Shown: positions 43,702 through 52,616 of the stretch, piece after piece
How positions within the stretch are numbered: position 1 is the first letter of the stretch
Layout of the letters: every line of letters begins with the position of its first letter
Assembly (NCBI GenBank): GCA_947575235.1
Contig: CANPMT010000001.1
Coordinates: forward strand, 1 to 64,000
Source: an uncultured Porphyromonadaceae bacterium
GTDB lineage: Bacteria; Bacteroidota; Bacteroidia; Bacteroidales; Muribaculaceae
Direction of reading: 5' to 3'
Length of the DNA stretch: 64,000 nt
Notes under the pieces: generated by a model
Told to the model about the DNA's origin: nothing
Database searches by the model: none
Seen by the model: the letters and a program-made list of their open reading frames with translations, nothing else
Made by a program: the position numbers and the translations under genes

Positions 43702-43722
43702 TAATTGGCGGAGAGGGAGGGA
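43702..43722. other. attR core
   Basis: 21 bp identical to attL (9,080-9,100). It covers the last 17 nt of tRNA-Ser including CCA, so the tRNA is restored after integration. Confidence 0.92.
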
Positions 43723-43793
43723 TTCGAACCCCCGGAGGTGTGACCCTCAACGGTTTTCAAGACCGCCGCAATCGACCACTCTGCCACCTCTCC
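43706..43793 (-). tRNA. tRNA-Ser(UGA)
   Basis: An 88-nt class II tRNA on the minus strand: acceptor GGAGAGG/CCTCTCC, discriminator G and encoded CCA, anticodon loop CTTGAAA (anticodon TGA), a long variable arm, and GTTCGAATC T-loop. Its 3' end is the phage integration site. Confidence 0.96.
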
Positions 43794-44203
43794 CGGTGCC
43801 TTCGAGAAGCTGCGGCTTCGCGCCGTTACCTCTCGTTTGCGAGTGCAAAGTTAGTACACTTTTTTCGGTCCACCAAATTTTTTTCAAACTTTTTTTGATA
43901 TTTCTTCTCTCTTCTCGCAGTTTTATTACTTTTAATTATCTATCATACTATTATTTACAAACTTTATTTACAGCTTATCTACATCTACCCCATTTTCTGT
44001 AAATAACTTGACACTTATTTTTCACACCACCATTCCCCACCCGCCTGACCACGACTCTACCTCATCCACAAAATAATGATTGTCAGCGCACTGACATCTG
44101 ACAAATCCCAAACAGCAGCCATCTTAATTATTTTTACTAATTTTGTAGTCTGTTTTCGATCTAACACCCCTTGACGGGGATGTTGTAACGTAATCATACC
44201 TCA
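43794..44203. other. Intergenic region with promoters for tRNA-Ser and the DMT gene
   Basis: 410 bp, AT-rich, no ORF accepted. Minus strand: a consensus promoter (TTTG 43,877-43,874, 20 nt, TAACTTTG 43,853-43,846) for tRNA-Ser. Plus strand: TAATTTTG at 44,138-44,145 is a candidate -7 for the DMT gene, without a good -33. A small CCCC/GGGG hairpin (about 44,164-44,185) lies in the leader. Confidence 0.6.
43846..43877 (-). promoter_or_regulatory. tRNA-Ser promoter
   Basis: On the minus strand: TTTG, a 20-nt spacer and TAACTTTG, about 53 nt upstream of the mature tRNA 5' end. Confidence 0.75.
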
Positions 44204-45100
44204 ATGGATAAAGATGCAATCAAAGGTCATGGCGCCATGTTGGGCGCCGAATTTCTCTGGGGAGTCAGCGCCCCTGTCGGTAAAATTATTCTCGCAGGGG
44301 GTGTCTCCCCTCTTCTACTTACTGATGGCCGCATGATCGGCGCAGCCATACTCTTCTGGATTATCTCTTTCTTTATTCCTGACCAACATGTGGCACCTAA
44401 GGACCTCCTCAGGATGTTCTTCGCCTCGCTCTTGGGCATTGTCATCAACCAGTGCTGTTTCCTCTGGGGACTCAGCCTAACCTCCCCTATCAACGCCTCT
44501 ATCATCACGACCTCGCTCCCTATTCTTACCATGGTATTGGCGGCTATCGTGCTTCATGAACCGGTGACTAAACTGAAAGTGGGAGGCGTTTTCATGGGCG
44601 CCATAGGCGCACTCATACTTATTCTCGGTAGCCATGCAGGCTCTGCCAACGGTTCTCCGCTCGGCGACCTCCTGGTTATCGTGGCTCAATGCAGCTTCTG
44701 CTGTTATCTGGTGTTTTTCAAAGACCTCATCGCAAAGTATAACCCCATCACTCTTATGAAATGGATGTTCACTTATGCATCTATCTGCATAATACCAATC
44801 TCATATGCTGAATGGACATCGACCGATTGGGCGTCCATTGACCCGACGATGTTCTGGCTTGTGGCTTTCTTCGCCTTCGGACCCACTTTCATAAGCTATC
44901 TCCTCCTCCCCATAGGCCAGCGTGCACTGCGTCCTACCGTCACGGCCATGTATAATTACGTGCAGCCTATCGTGGCTACCTTCGCTGCCATATGGTGGGG
45001 ACTCGGTCATTTCAATCTTGCCACGGCCGTGGCAATCGTCCTGGTGTTCACCGGAGTCTTCCTCGTCACCAAAAGCCGTGCCAGACACCAGACAAAATAG
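44204..45100 (+). CDS. EamA/DMT-family transporter
   Basis: 298 aa with ten hydrophobic helices in two EamA repeats (first ending near residue 140, second starting with PLGDLLVIVAQCSFCCYLVF). Motifs WGVSAPVGK and ASIITTSLPI are typical of drug/metabolite exporters. The substrate is not deducible. It is monocistronic and convergent with the caspase operon, with a shared terminator. Confidence 0.9.
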   Translation: MDKDAIKGHGAMLGAEFLWGVSAPVGKIILAGGVSPLLLTDGRMIGAAILFWIISFFIPDQHVAPKDLLRMFFASLLGIVINQCCFLWGLSLTSPINASIITTSLPILTMVLAAIVLHEPVTKLKVGGVFMGAIGALILILGSHAGSANGSPLGDLLVIVAQCSFCCYLVFFKDLIAKYNPITLMKWMFTYASICIIPISYAEWTSTDWASIDPTMFWLVAFFAFGPTFISYLLLPIGQRALRPTVTAMYNYVQPIVATFAAIWWGLGHFNLATAVAIVLVFTGVFLVTKSRARHQTK

Positions 45101-45118
45101 ACGGACACATCAATCAAT

Positions 45119-45160
45119 GGAAATGCCCGGTTCCACATATTGTGGTGCCGGGCATTTTCT
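45119..45160. terminator. Bidirectional terminator
   Basis: AAATGCCCGG (45,121-45,130) pairs with CCGGGCATTT (45,148-45,157), with an inner CCACA/TGTGG. It has T-rich sequence on one side and A-rich on the other, serving the DMT gene and the end of the minus-strand operon. Confidence 0.9.
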
Positions 45161-45164
45161 GTTG

Positions 45165-46847
45165 TTACTTGACGTTGGTCGGGTAAGTATAATCTATCTT
45201 GGGAGCAGTGGTCTCGAACTGCGGCATACACATTCCGGTGACCGATCCCACATACGTCGGATCAGAAACATAGAACTGTTTCCCCTCGTGCATATACCCT
45301 GTTCCTTTTACCGATTCGCCGGGCAACGCCACCGAGGCGCTCTCATGCCCGGGGAAGAAGAGAAGCTGGTTCTCCAGTCCGAGCGCGTGCCACAGCAGAT
45401 AGGTGTAGAAGATTGCCCTGTCCTCACAGTCGTTCTTCGGGTAGTAGAGATTCTCCTCGAGGAAATATGGTTTCTCGAAGCCGTGGAAATCATTGTCGGT
45501 GGCATAGTCGAAACCGAACTGTACAAATTGCAGAAGTTCGTTCGTGGCCTCCAGTGCACCTTTACCACCCAACTGTTCCTTCACCTGACGCACAAGGTCG
45601 GTGCGCAACGAGGGGTCAAGCTCACTCATGGCGAAGTCGGCTGTCTCCATCTGGGGATAACGGTAGACCACCGGCATCAGATTCTCGTTGAGCGTGCCGC
45701 TGAGATGGAGATTGCCGTAGTTGACATCGAATTTACGTGGCTTTACCGGAAGGTTCAACCCTTTCACAAGCATATCCATCCTCTTCCCGGCTGAGGCTAC
45801 CTTGGGAAGGTCGCATGTCGACACCCCCTGACCCTGCAAGTTCACGTTCCCCGGGTTCATCACATAGTAACGCTCCCCGTCGAAGGTGAGGTAACTCTTG
45901 CCGTAAATCGTCTGACGCGACGGCAGCAGAATCAGCGGGTCGCCGGTGACTGTGGCCACACCGATACGGGCATCGTATCCCATGTTGGCAAGGAGATAAT
46001 GCACAGCCGACATTCGGGAGGATATTCCCGATTTCGGGAATTTACTGTCCATATAGGCGCAAAGGAACTCGAATGTAAGATAGTCGTTGAGACCCAGACG
46101 CTCGATTGTGGGTTTCAACGCCTCTCCTACCTTTGAGGCCACCTCCTGATCGTTGAGCTGCCGCCAGCTGCGGGCAAGATCCGACACCTTTGTCATATTC
46201 TCCATCAGACTGAAATCAACCTCCGGCACCGTTATCTCCATGCCATAGAAACCGACCTTCTCACCCTCCGGCTCCGGCACTTCCGGCTCGGGCGCAACGG
46301 GCGTCTCGGCTATCGGCTCCGGCACCACAGGCTCCGGCTCAATTGTTTCATAAGGCAACGGTATGGCAGGGAGATGGGGGATGGCTCCGAGCACCGGTGT
46401 GCCCACATCGGGACGCACCTTCAATGTCGGTGGCGTCTCGCGAAGTGCCTCGGGAGGTATCACGGTCTTGGGCACGTCGAAAGGTGATGACGGCTCGGCG
46501 GCCTCCTCTTCCGGCTCATACGGTAGCGCGGGACGCGACGTAAGGGGGATAGTGCCCAACTTCGGTTCGGGCAACGTCACGGGGCGCGTCGATGGCTTGC
46601 TCACCTTGACGCTCGGCACCTTTATCGGTTTCGGCGGGTTATCCCTCTTGTCAAGCGGCATAAGGGGTTCATACTCATGCCATGTCCCGTCAAGGAAATC
46701 GGCATAATGCTCAAGTATCGTACTTCTGAAGTCCTGGAAGTCATTGAGTATGCCTTGACGGAATTCCTGGAATCCGGCAGGCACATCTGCTCCGAGAGGC
46801 ATGACACCTCCTATCAGGGCTGTCAGTGAGAGTAATATCTTTTTCAT
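45165..46847 (-). CDS. Exported transglutaminase-like protein (paralog 1)
   Basis: 560 aa with a signal peptide (cut near 20). An N-terminal helical motif (GFQEFRQGILNDFQDF, LEHYADFLDGTWHEYE) is shared with the paralog at 52,617. A Pro/Glu-rich linker (about 70-195) is followed by a C-terminal transglutaminase-like core with Cys474 in NDCEDRA, His501 in PGHESA and Asp529 in VSDPTY. Such folds cleave or transfer on peptide bonds or crosslink proteins. It is the last gene of the minus-strand operon, 29 nt after the DUF4384-like gene. Confidence 0.75.
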   Translation of the reverse strand: MKKILLSLTALIGGVMPLGADVPAGFQEFRQGILNDFQDFRSTILEHYADFLDGTWHEYEPLMPLDKRDNPPKPIKVPSVKVSKPSTRPVTLPEPKLGTIPLTSRPALPYEPEEEAAEPSSPFDVPKTVIPPEALRETPPTLKVRPDVGTPVLGAIPHLPAIPLPYETIEPEPVVPEPIAETPVAPEPEVPEPEGEKVGFYGMEITVPEVDFSLMENMTKVSDLARSWRQLNDQEVASKVGEALKPTIERLGLNDYLTFEFLCAYMDSKFPKSGISSRMSAVHYLLANMGYDARIGVATVTGDPLILLPSRQTIYGKSYLTFDGERYYVMNPGNVNLQGQGVSTCDLPKVASAGKRMDMLVKGLNLPVKPRKFDVNYGNLHLSGTLNENLMPVVYRYPQMETADFAMSELDPSLRTDLVRQVKEQLGGKGALEATNELLQFVQFGFDYATDNDFHGFEKPYFLEENLYYPKNDCEDRAIFYTYLLWHALGLENQLLFFPGHESASVALPGESVKGTGYMHEGKQFYVSDPTYVGSVTGMCMPQFETTAPKIDYTYPTNVK

Positions 46848-46876
46848 AGCTGAAGGTTTTACGAACCTCCACCCCG

Positions 46877-47776
46877 TCAGTCGGGGAAGAGTTTCAGGTT
46901 AATCTGTTTCACATTCATCTTGCTGTCGTTGCTGCGGTTCTTGACAAGCCAGCGCGAGAACTCCTCTGGCGAGAGATACGGAAGACTCTGGTCTGACTTG
47001 GCCGCGTGCATCACCGGACGCGAGAATGCGTTGGGCGAGAATATCACATACAGCTTGTTAAATTCAACATCGCCGTCGGTGGCTATCTCAAACTCCTGGA
47101 TCTCTCCGAACGTACCCTCGGCCTTGGAGCGGTCGAAGAACACATATTCATAGTCTTTCTTCACCTTCACCTCCTGGCCGGGATCGGTGGGATAAGGTAG
47201 CATCTGCCACACCTCATCATTCTCCAGCATGAGATACACACCCACATACCCATCCACGGGGGCGGAGAACCATAGGAAGAGGTCGTCGCCTGAATGATAC
47301 TCGGTCGACGCCATCTCGCGGCGCGACCCGTTGCGCAGGGCGAGTGCCTCGAAATCCACTGCCTCGTTGGTGAGGCCGCGGGCGGTGCCGCTTATCGTAC
47401 ACCTCACCACAAGATTGTCATCCTTGTCGAGGCTCACCTCATATACCGGATCGCCCGAGTCGGCTATCCATTCCCCCTTCACCTCCGACGAGGAGAGGGC
47501 GAAGAAATTAGTGCTCTCGCCGTTGGAGCCCATGCGTTCGGCCTGCACGATATCCTGACTGACGATGGTGCCGAATTCCTTGGCTATGGCGTCAAGACGC
47601 GCCCCTTCGAGAGCCTTGCGCTTGCTCATGGCGGGGGAGTCATTGCGGTCGCCGTAATATGTGTACACGCCGCTCACTTTCTTCACCCCGGAAGCACCAT
47701 ATGCCGCACCGGCGCAAAGGGTGCAACAGGCAGCCGCGGTGAGAAGCGAGCTAAGTAATCTCATTCTGTTAATCAT
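46877..47776 (-). CDS. Exported DUF4384-like protein
   Basis: 299 aa with a signal peptide. Residues 33-130 resemble an LPP20/flagellar-assembly-like fold (KRKALEGARLDAIAKEFG). Residues 160-260 match the DUF4384 pattern (GDDLFLWFSAPVDGYVGVYL, DEVWQMLPYP). DUF4384 domains accompany caspase-like proteases in other bacteria. It overlaps the caspase gene by 4 nt, indicating tight coupling. Periplasmic or envelope location is inferred. Confidence 0.7.
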   Translation of the reverse strand: MINRMRLLSSLLTAAACCTLCAGAAYGASGVKKVSGVYTYYGDRNDSPAMSKRKALEGARLDAIAKEFGTIVSQDIVQAERMGSNGESTNFFALSSSEVKGEWIADSGDPVYEVSLDKDDNLVVRCTISGTARGLTNEAVDFEALALRNGSRREMASTEYHSGDDLFLWFSAPVDGYVGVYLMLENDEVWQMLPYPTDPGQEVKVKKDYEYVFFDRSKAEGTFGEIQEFEIATDGDVEFNKLYVIFSPNAFSRPVMHAAKSDQSLPYLSPEEFSRWLVKNRSNDSKMNVKQINLKLFPD

Positions 47777-50280
47777 CTTCTTAACCTCTTTTTGTTTATC
47801 TCTCCAGCCACGGCCCCGGTGACGTTAAGCGTAGGGGTCTGCGGCTTGTTGAGCGTGAGACTGGCCGTCTTCTCCACCTCGCTCTTGACATATTCGGCCA
47901 GATCAGCCAAGGTGGCGTTACCCTTGGTCTGCTGAAGTTTCTTCAGCAGATAGTAGGTGAAGAGTCCATGATTCTTCTCTTTCCATGGCAGGGCCGTCTG
48001 GTTGCCGTCGGCTGCGCTCAGCACATACATACTCCCTTTCGGAGCGGTTGGGGCAGCCTTGAGCACTACCCCTCGGGCGGCGGCAAGCATACCCTCCCCA
48101 CGGTTGGCTCCACTGAAGCAGGCATCCATGAATACCATCACATTCTCCGCTCCCATCCCGCTCAACTCCTGATAGAGCTGGCTGAGCGGATAAGCTGTGG
48201 CCATGACCATAGGGTCGGCGTCGACGGGAAGGAGGTAAGCCTCTTTCGAATTCTCGTCGGGCACCCCATGTCCGGCATAGTAGAATATCACGTCTGTGCC
48301 GTCGCCGAGAGCCTTAACCGAATTCTTCAGCTGACTGATGGCCGAGAGCATATTGCCGAATGTGGCGTCGTTGACGTATATCACCTGCCTGTCGGGTATG
48401 CCGAGTGTCTCGCGGCAGTAGCGTGCGAATATCTCGCCGTCATGACGCGCGGAGGCCACGTCGCTCACCTTGCCGTAGTTCTCATTGGCTATCACAAGGG
48501 CTATGGTTGAGGTGTTGTTCTGCTTGTTTACGGGGATATCCTTATCGACGTCACTCTCCACTGTCACTACCGTAACCTTGCTACCTTCAGCCTCCGGTCG
48601 GTTAGACTCGGAGCGTGTATTATCGGCCATGAAGAGAGTGGGGTCAACCTCCACCACGGGTGGAGCGTAGGCTAATAGCGCGTTGGAGTTGTAGGTATAT
48701 TCCTTACCTGCCGGTGTGCGGAAGGTTATGTTGGAAATGGCTATATTGTCGTTGAGGATGAAGAACTTGGCATTGCGTATCTGCACCTTCTCCCACTGGC
48801 TCTTGAACATCTCGGCCTCCTTGTTTTTCAGAGGCACCTTTATGTAGACAGGTCCGAAGTCGGAGTTGACGGCATACGTCTCGTTCTCCACGTCATAAGG
48901 CTGCAGGGTGAGTTCTGACAGCACAAGATGACCGGCGTATTCCTTGAGATAGCGCTCCTCGGTGACGGCGCTGAGCCGTTCCTGCTCCTTCCGGATATTC
49001 TCGGGAGCCATACGCCTGGTGTAATCATCCACCTTCTCGAATTCACCGCGCTGCGCCCACTTCTTCATCTCTCCGGTGACGTAGGCACGGGCATACTCCT
49101 GATATGAGGGTATGTTGCGCGGTGAGGCACCCCTGCCGGGCGCCTGCGGGTCACCGATAATCGAGGGGAGGTCGTTCATTGCCACGGGGGAGGCTCCCAA
49201 GGCAGTGAGACGCACATTCACGGCATCCACTTTCGATTTGTTGCCCAATGTGGCATAGGCCGAGGCCATGGCTTTGAGATATTTCTCGTTGTTGGGGTCA
49301 TTGTCGGCCAGTTCCTCATATTTCTCGGCGGCGGTCGAGAAATAGGCGTTGCTCTGGCGCCGGCTTCTCGCGGCATCCTTCTCTGTGGCGGCCGTGATGC
49401 TCTCGTTGTAGTGGGAAGTGCCGAGGTTGTAATAGCATCGGGCTATGCTCTCATTGATGTTGAGGCTGTTGGGGTGCATCTCATCAAGACGCATATACAC
49501 GTCGAGAGCCGCGCGGTAATTCTGGTTATCCTCAAACCCCTGGGCCTGGAGATTCAGCAGACGCTCATCATTAGGTTTGAGAGTGAGCGCACGCTCCACG
49601 AGGGGGTAAAGCGACTGGCGGTCGGAGGTGTCAAGACATAGCTGCATCGCTATGGTGAGAATCTGGTAGTTGGCCGGATACTCGTCAGCCGCCTTCACCA
49701 TTGCGGCCACACCTCTCTGCTGCTGACCGGTCTGGAGTATGGCCTGACCATAGAAAAGACTCACCGCCTCGCGGTTCTTCTTATCTTCCGTCGAGAGGTA
49801 TTCCTCGAAGTAACGGATGGCATTCTCGATATCCCCCGAATTATAGGAACCGGAGGCGGCCACGTATACAAGAGCGGGATAAAGCTCCGCGTCACGCCTG
49901 AAGTCGACACCTGCCATCTGAGGAAGAAGCTGAGTGTCGACGTAGGCACGCGCGAAACGTGTCATCCCCTGACTGTCGTTGTTGATTGAATGATGCACGG
50001 AGGCTTTGGCCATTATCGGGTTAAGGTCGATCAGGATACCTTTGCATTGGTCGGCATCCTCATCGCTTACACTGTCAGCAGCCAGCGCACCGATAGCCTC
50101 GGTCACAGCCTGGTAGGCTTTCTCATAGACCTCTGTCTCGGGGGCGCCGTCAAACTGAAGGGTGCGCACCTCCTTGTAGGTCTCCGCCGCATCTTCGGCC
50201 GTAGCCCCGAACGCCACCGGAGTGGCGGCCAAGGCGAGGGCCGCAAGCATCTGTAGTATGGATCTGTATGGTTTTATCAT
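47773..50280 (-). CDS. Exported TPR-caspase-like protease
   Basis: 835 aa. It has a signal peptide (to about 26), TPR-like helices about 135-345, a middle domain about 393-540 shared with two other operon proteins, an acidic linker, and a caspase-like C14 domain about 590-820. The catalytic His671 (FYYAGHG) and Cys721 (DACFSG) are intact. Bacterial homologues cleave after Arg/Lys or Asp depending on the pocket; specificity is not deducible. Secretion to the periplasm or surface separates it from cytosolic metacaspases. Confidence 0.88.
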   Translation of the reverse strand: MIKPYRSILQMLAALALAATPVAFGATAEDAAETYKEVRTLQFDGAPETEVYEKAYQAVTEAIGALAADSVSDEDADQCKGILIDLNPIMAKASVHHSINNDSQGMTRFARAYVDTQLLPQMAGVDFRRDAELYPALVYVAASGSYNSGDIENAIRYFEEYLSTEDKKNREAVSLFYGQAILQTGQQQRGVAAMVKAADEYPANYQILTIAMQLCLDTSDRQSLYPLVERALTLKPNDERLLNLQAQGFEDNQNYRAALDVYMRLDEMHPNSLNINESIARCYYNLGTSHYNESITAATEKDAARSRRQSNAYFSTAAEKYEELADNDPNNEKYLKAMASAYATLGNKSKVDAVNVRLTALGASPVAMNDLPSIIGDPQAPGRGASPRNIPSYQEYARAYVTGEMKKWAQRGEFEKVDDYTRRMAPENIRKEQERLSAVTEERYLKEYAGHLVLSELTLQPYDVENETYAVNSDFGPVYIKVPLKNKEAEMFKSQWEKVQIRNAKFFILNDNIAISNITFRTPAGKEYTYNSNALLAYAPPVVEVDPTLFMADNTRSESNRPEAEGSKVTVVTVESDVDKDIPVNKQNNTSTIALVIANENYGKVSDVASARHDGEIFARYCRETLGIPDRQVIYVNDATFGNMLSAISQLKNSVKALGDGTDVIFYYAGHGVPDENSKEAYLLPVDADPMVMATAYPLSQLYQELSGMGAENVMVFMDACFSGANRGEGMLAAARGVVLKAAPTAPKGSMYVLSAADGNQTALPWKEKNHGLFTYYLLKKLQQTKGNATLADLAEYVKSEVEKTASLTLNKPQTPTLNVTGAVAGEINKKRLRR

Positions 50281-50309
50281 TTTCTCAGGTTAGTTTGTCA
50301 TAGTCAATG

Positions 50310-52559
50310 TCAGAATACATCGACAAAAGTGAAGTTGGCCGTGATACGCCGGAACTCGCTACCCTTCCCCTCCGACACGTCCACCTTGAACGTATAGTCG
50401 GAATCCATCTTGGAGAGGTTGCCCACATTCTTCTGCAGATAATCCTTCACGGCCGCTCCGCGCAGGAATGCGAGCTGACGGTTCTCGTTGACGCCATCGG
50501 CTGCGGTGACTGTTATGGCGGTGAGGTCGCCGTTCTCATAGATGGGCTCATCCTCGAAGTCGCCGTAGCTGCCATCGTAGGCTATGGTGCGTATGATCGG
50601 AGTGGCGTCGGCTGTGCCGGAGATTGTCACCCTCAGTTTCTTCCCATCTTTTATATACTGGGCAAAGTCACCCTCGAAGGCCTCCTTCACAATCTTGAGC
50701 ATCGAACCGGCCGCACCCGACTCCTCCACGTGGTATTTACCCGGCGGGAAATCCTCCACTGCCGAGAACTCCGGATCCACCTGATAGGTGAAGTTCACCT
50801 CATAATTGAGTATCTTCTCCCCGTTGGCGTTATAGTCGGGCACAATGCGGGAGTCAACCGCTATATTGGTATGGTTTGAGATCACATCGTTATGGATGGC
50901 CTCCTCCATCACCTTGGCGCGAAGTTCCTGAAGTTTGAGCTCCTCCATCTGTTGCTGCTGCAGAATCTCAAGCGACACCACATTGGCGTCATTCCCCATG
51001 AAATTCATAGCCACACGGTTCACGTTGTTGTATTCGTAAGTCTTGCCGTCGGCCTTGTTGAACACCTTGGCATAGATTATCTCGAATGTATCGTCGGGAA
51101 GCACGCCATACTGCACATCCGAAAGGATAAGGTCGCCGGCGTCATGGAATGATGTCACGTCGCTCTCCGGCACCGGAAGATAGATGGTGGGCATCGTGCT
51201 GAACGAGAGGGCGAGCACCTGGTTGGTGCGGTCGTAGTTGCCGAGACTCATTGTCTGGTCGGCCAGAAGGTCGCCGGCAAGACGGGTGGATATCTCATCC
51301 TCGAAAAGGCGGCGCTGACGTGCGCGGCTCTCCTCGTTGACACGCAGACGGTAATCCTCCATCGACTCGCCGGGCATCATCCTCTGCCATTCATCCATCA
51401 GCTGGTCAACCTGGTCGGCTATCAGCTTTGTGTAATGCGGTTCGAGTCCGGTGATACGCCGCGCTCCCACGGCATCAGTAAGTGTATATGCCAGGATTGA
51501 ATTGCCGTCGGCATCCTTTATGAAAGCCATGTCTCCCACACCCCCGGCCTCTACGGGAATGGTGTTGCGGTCGTCGGGACGCACAAGGTTGATCAGTTCA
51601 ATCGATGTGGGGGAGGTGGCCACGGCTATATATTTGCCGTCGAAGTTGAAGGCGCAGCTCAATGCGTCGCCCAAGTTATCAAGGTCATTCTTTATATCGA
51701 AGCGGCGCGTGTCATAGAGTGTCAGGAAACCGTCGGCGGTGAGCACACCCAACTCGTTGCTGTCGATGTTGAACGCGATATCGGTCACCAACTCGCCGTA
51801 ATTCCAGTCGCGGCGCAGTTTCTTCTCCTCGAAGTTGTATACGACCACACGGTCATCGGCGCGTAATGCCAGATAATATGCATTGTCGCTCACCACCATA
51901 GCCTCGGGCAGGAAGGGGAGCTCCATCTTGTCAATAAGCTCCATCTTACGCGGTTCGAACACAAACAGACCCTTCTCTGTGGCCACAAGCACCTTGCGCC
52001 CGTCAGCCGTATAGGCTATGGCCGAGGGCTCTCCGTAATGCTTGGTGTCAAACTTGGCGAGTTCTTTCTTCTCCTGCTCCGTGGAGTAGAAACCGGCGTT
52101 TCTCACACCCTTTTTATCGATTGTTATCACACCGAAACTCACGCCGGTGGGATTCACCTGCAGCCCTCTGAGGGGAAATTTATCCTGCAGCAGGATATTA
52201 CCGCGCAACGTGGCTACCGCATTGTCAAGCAAGGGATATACGATGGTGTTGTATGGAGCGAGCCCGATGGGGGTTGACTGTTGCCGGAACAGATAATCTG
52301 TGCGTTTCTGCGACTCCGGATAACCGGCGCCTACGTCGGTGGTCACAGCCACGTTGGCCTTACCCTCTCTGCGCTCCTTCCTCTCCCTTTTCTCCTGTTT
52401 CTTTCTCTCTTTCTCGGCCTCAGGGTCGATCTCCCCGCTCTCGACTTTCTTGAGATATTGCTTCTGCGATCTCCAGTCGGTTTCTGACTGGGCCGATGCG
52501 TTGAAAGCCGCCCCCGACAAGAGGAGCGACGCTGCGAGTGGTATGTATACTATCTTCAT
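50310..52559 (-). CDS. Exported beta-propeller / OmpA-like protein
   Basis: 749 aa with a signal peptide (ASA-Q near 24) and a very basic stretch (52-68). A WD40/YVTN-like propeller covers about 100-370 (IAYTADGRKVLVATEKGLFV, IAFNIDSNELGVLTADGFL). The shared middle domain is about 378-522, and a C-terminal OmpA-like peptidoglycan-binding domain about 640-745 (VTISGTADATP, NRQLAFLRGAAVKDYL). It could anchor the complex to the cell wall. No lipobox is present. Confidence 0.8.
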   Translation of the reverse strand: MKIVYIPLAASLLLSGAAFNASAQSETDWRSQKQYLKKVESGEIDPEAEKERKKQEKRERKERREGKANVAVTTDVGAGYPESQKRTDYLFRQQSTPIGLAPYNTIVYPLLDNAVATLRGNILLQDKFPLRGLQVNPTGVSFGVITIDKKGVRNAGFYSTEQEKKELAKFDTKHYGEPSAIAYTADGRKVLVATEKGLFVFEPRKMELIDKMELPFLPEAMVVSDNAYYLALRADDRVVVYNFEEKKLRRDWNYGELVTDIAFNIDSNELGVLTADGFLTLYDTRRFDIKNDLDNLGDALSCAFNFDGKYIAVATSPTSIELINLVRPDDRNTIPVEAGGVGDMAFIKDADGNSILAYTLTDAVGARRITGLEPHYTKLIADQVDQLMDEWQRMMPGESMEDYRLRVNEESRARQRRLFEDEISTRLAGDLLADQTMSLGNYDRTNQVLALSFSTMPTIYLPVPESDVTSFHDAGDLILSDVQYGVLPDDTFEIIYAKVFNKADGKTYEYNNVNRVAMNFMGNDANVVSLEILQQQQMEELKLQELRAKVMEEAIHNDVISNHTNIAVDSRIVPDYNANGEKILNYEVNFTYQVDPEFSAVEDFPPGKYHVEESGAAGSMLKIVKEAFEGDFAQYIKDGKKLRVTISGTADATPIIRTIAYDGSYGDFEDEPIYENGDLTAITVTAADGVNENRQLAFLRGAAVKDYLQKNVGNLSKMDSDYTFKVDVSEGKGSEFRRITANFTFVDVF

Positions 52560-52616
52560 GGTGCAGTCAAAATGTCATGTCAGGTTTTTCATCGGAGGAG
52601 CGTTCCCCTCCGGCTT

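Larger units (their letters stand above)
9080..43722. mobile_element. Tailed-phage prophage integrated in tRNA-Ser
   Basis: The element is 34.6 kb, bounded by 21-bp direct repeats, with a tyrosine integrase adjacent to attR. It holds a repressor, primase-helicase, head protease, capsid, terminase, fibres, lysozyme, portal, tape measure and distal tail protein, all intact. The long tape measure (1,539 aa) and absence of recognisable sheath or baseplate-wedge genes favour a long non-contractile (siphovirus-like) tail. Terminase and capsid lie about 12 kb before the portal, an unusual order, with fibre, accessory and lysis genes between. It looks inducible, but no activity can be shown from sequence. 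Confidence 0.93.
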
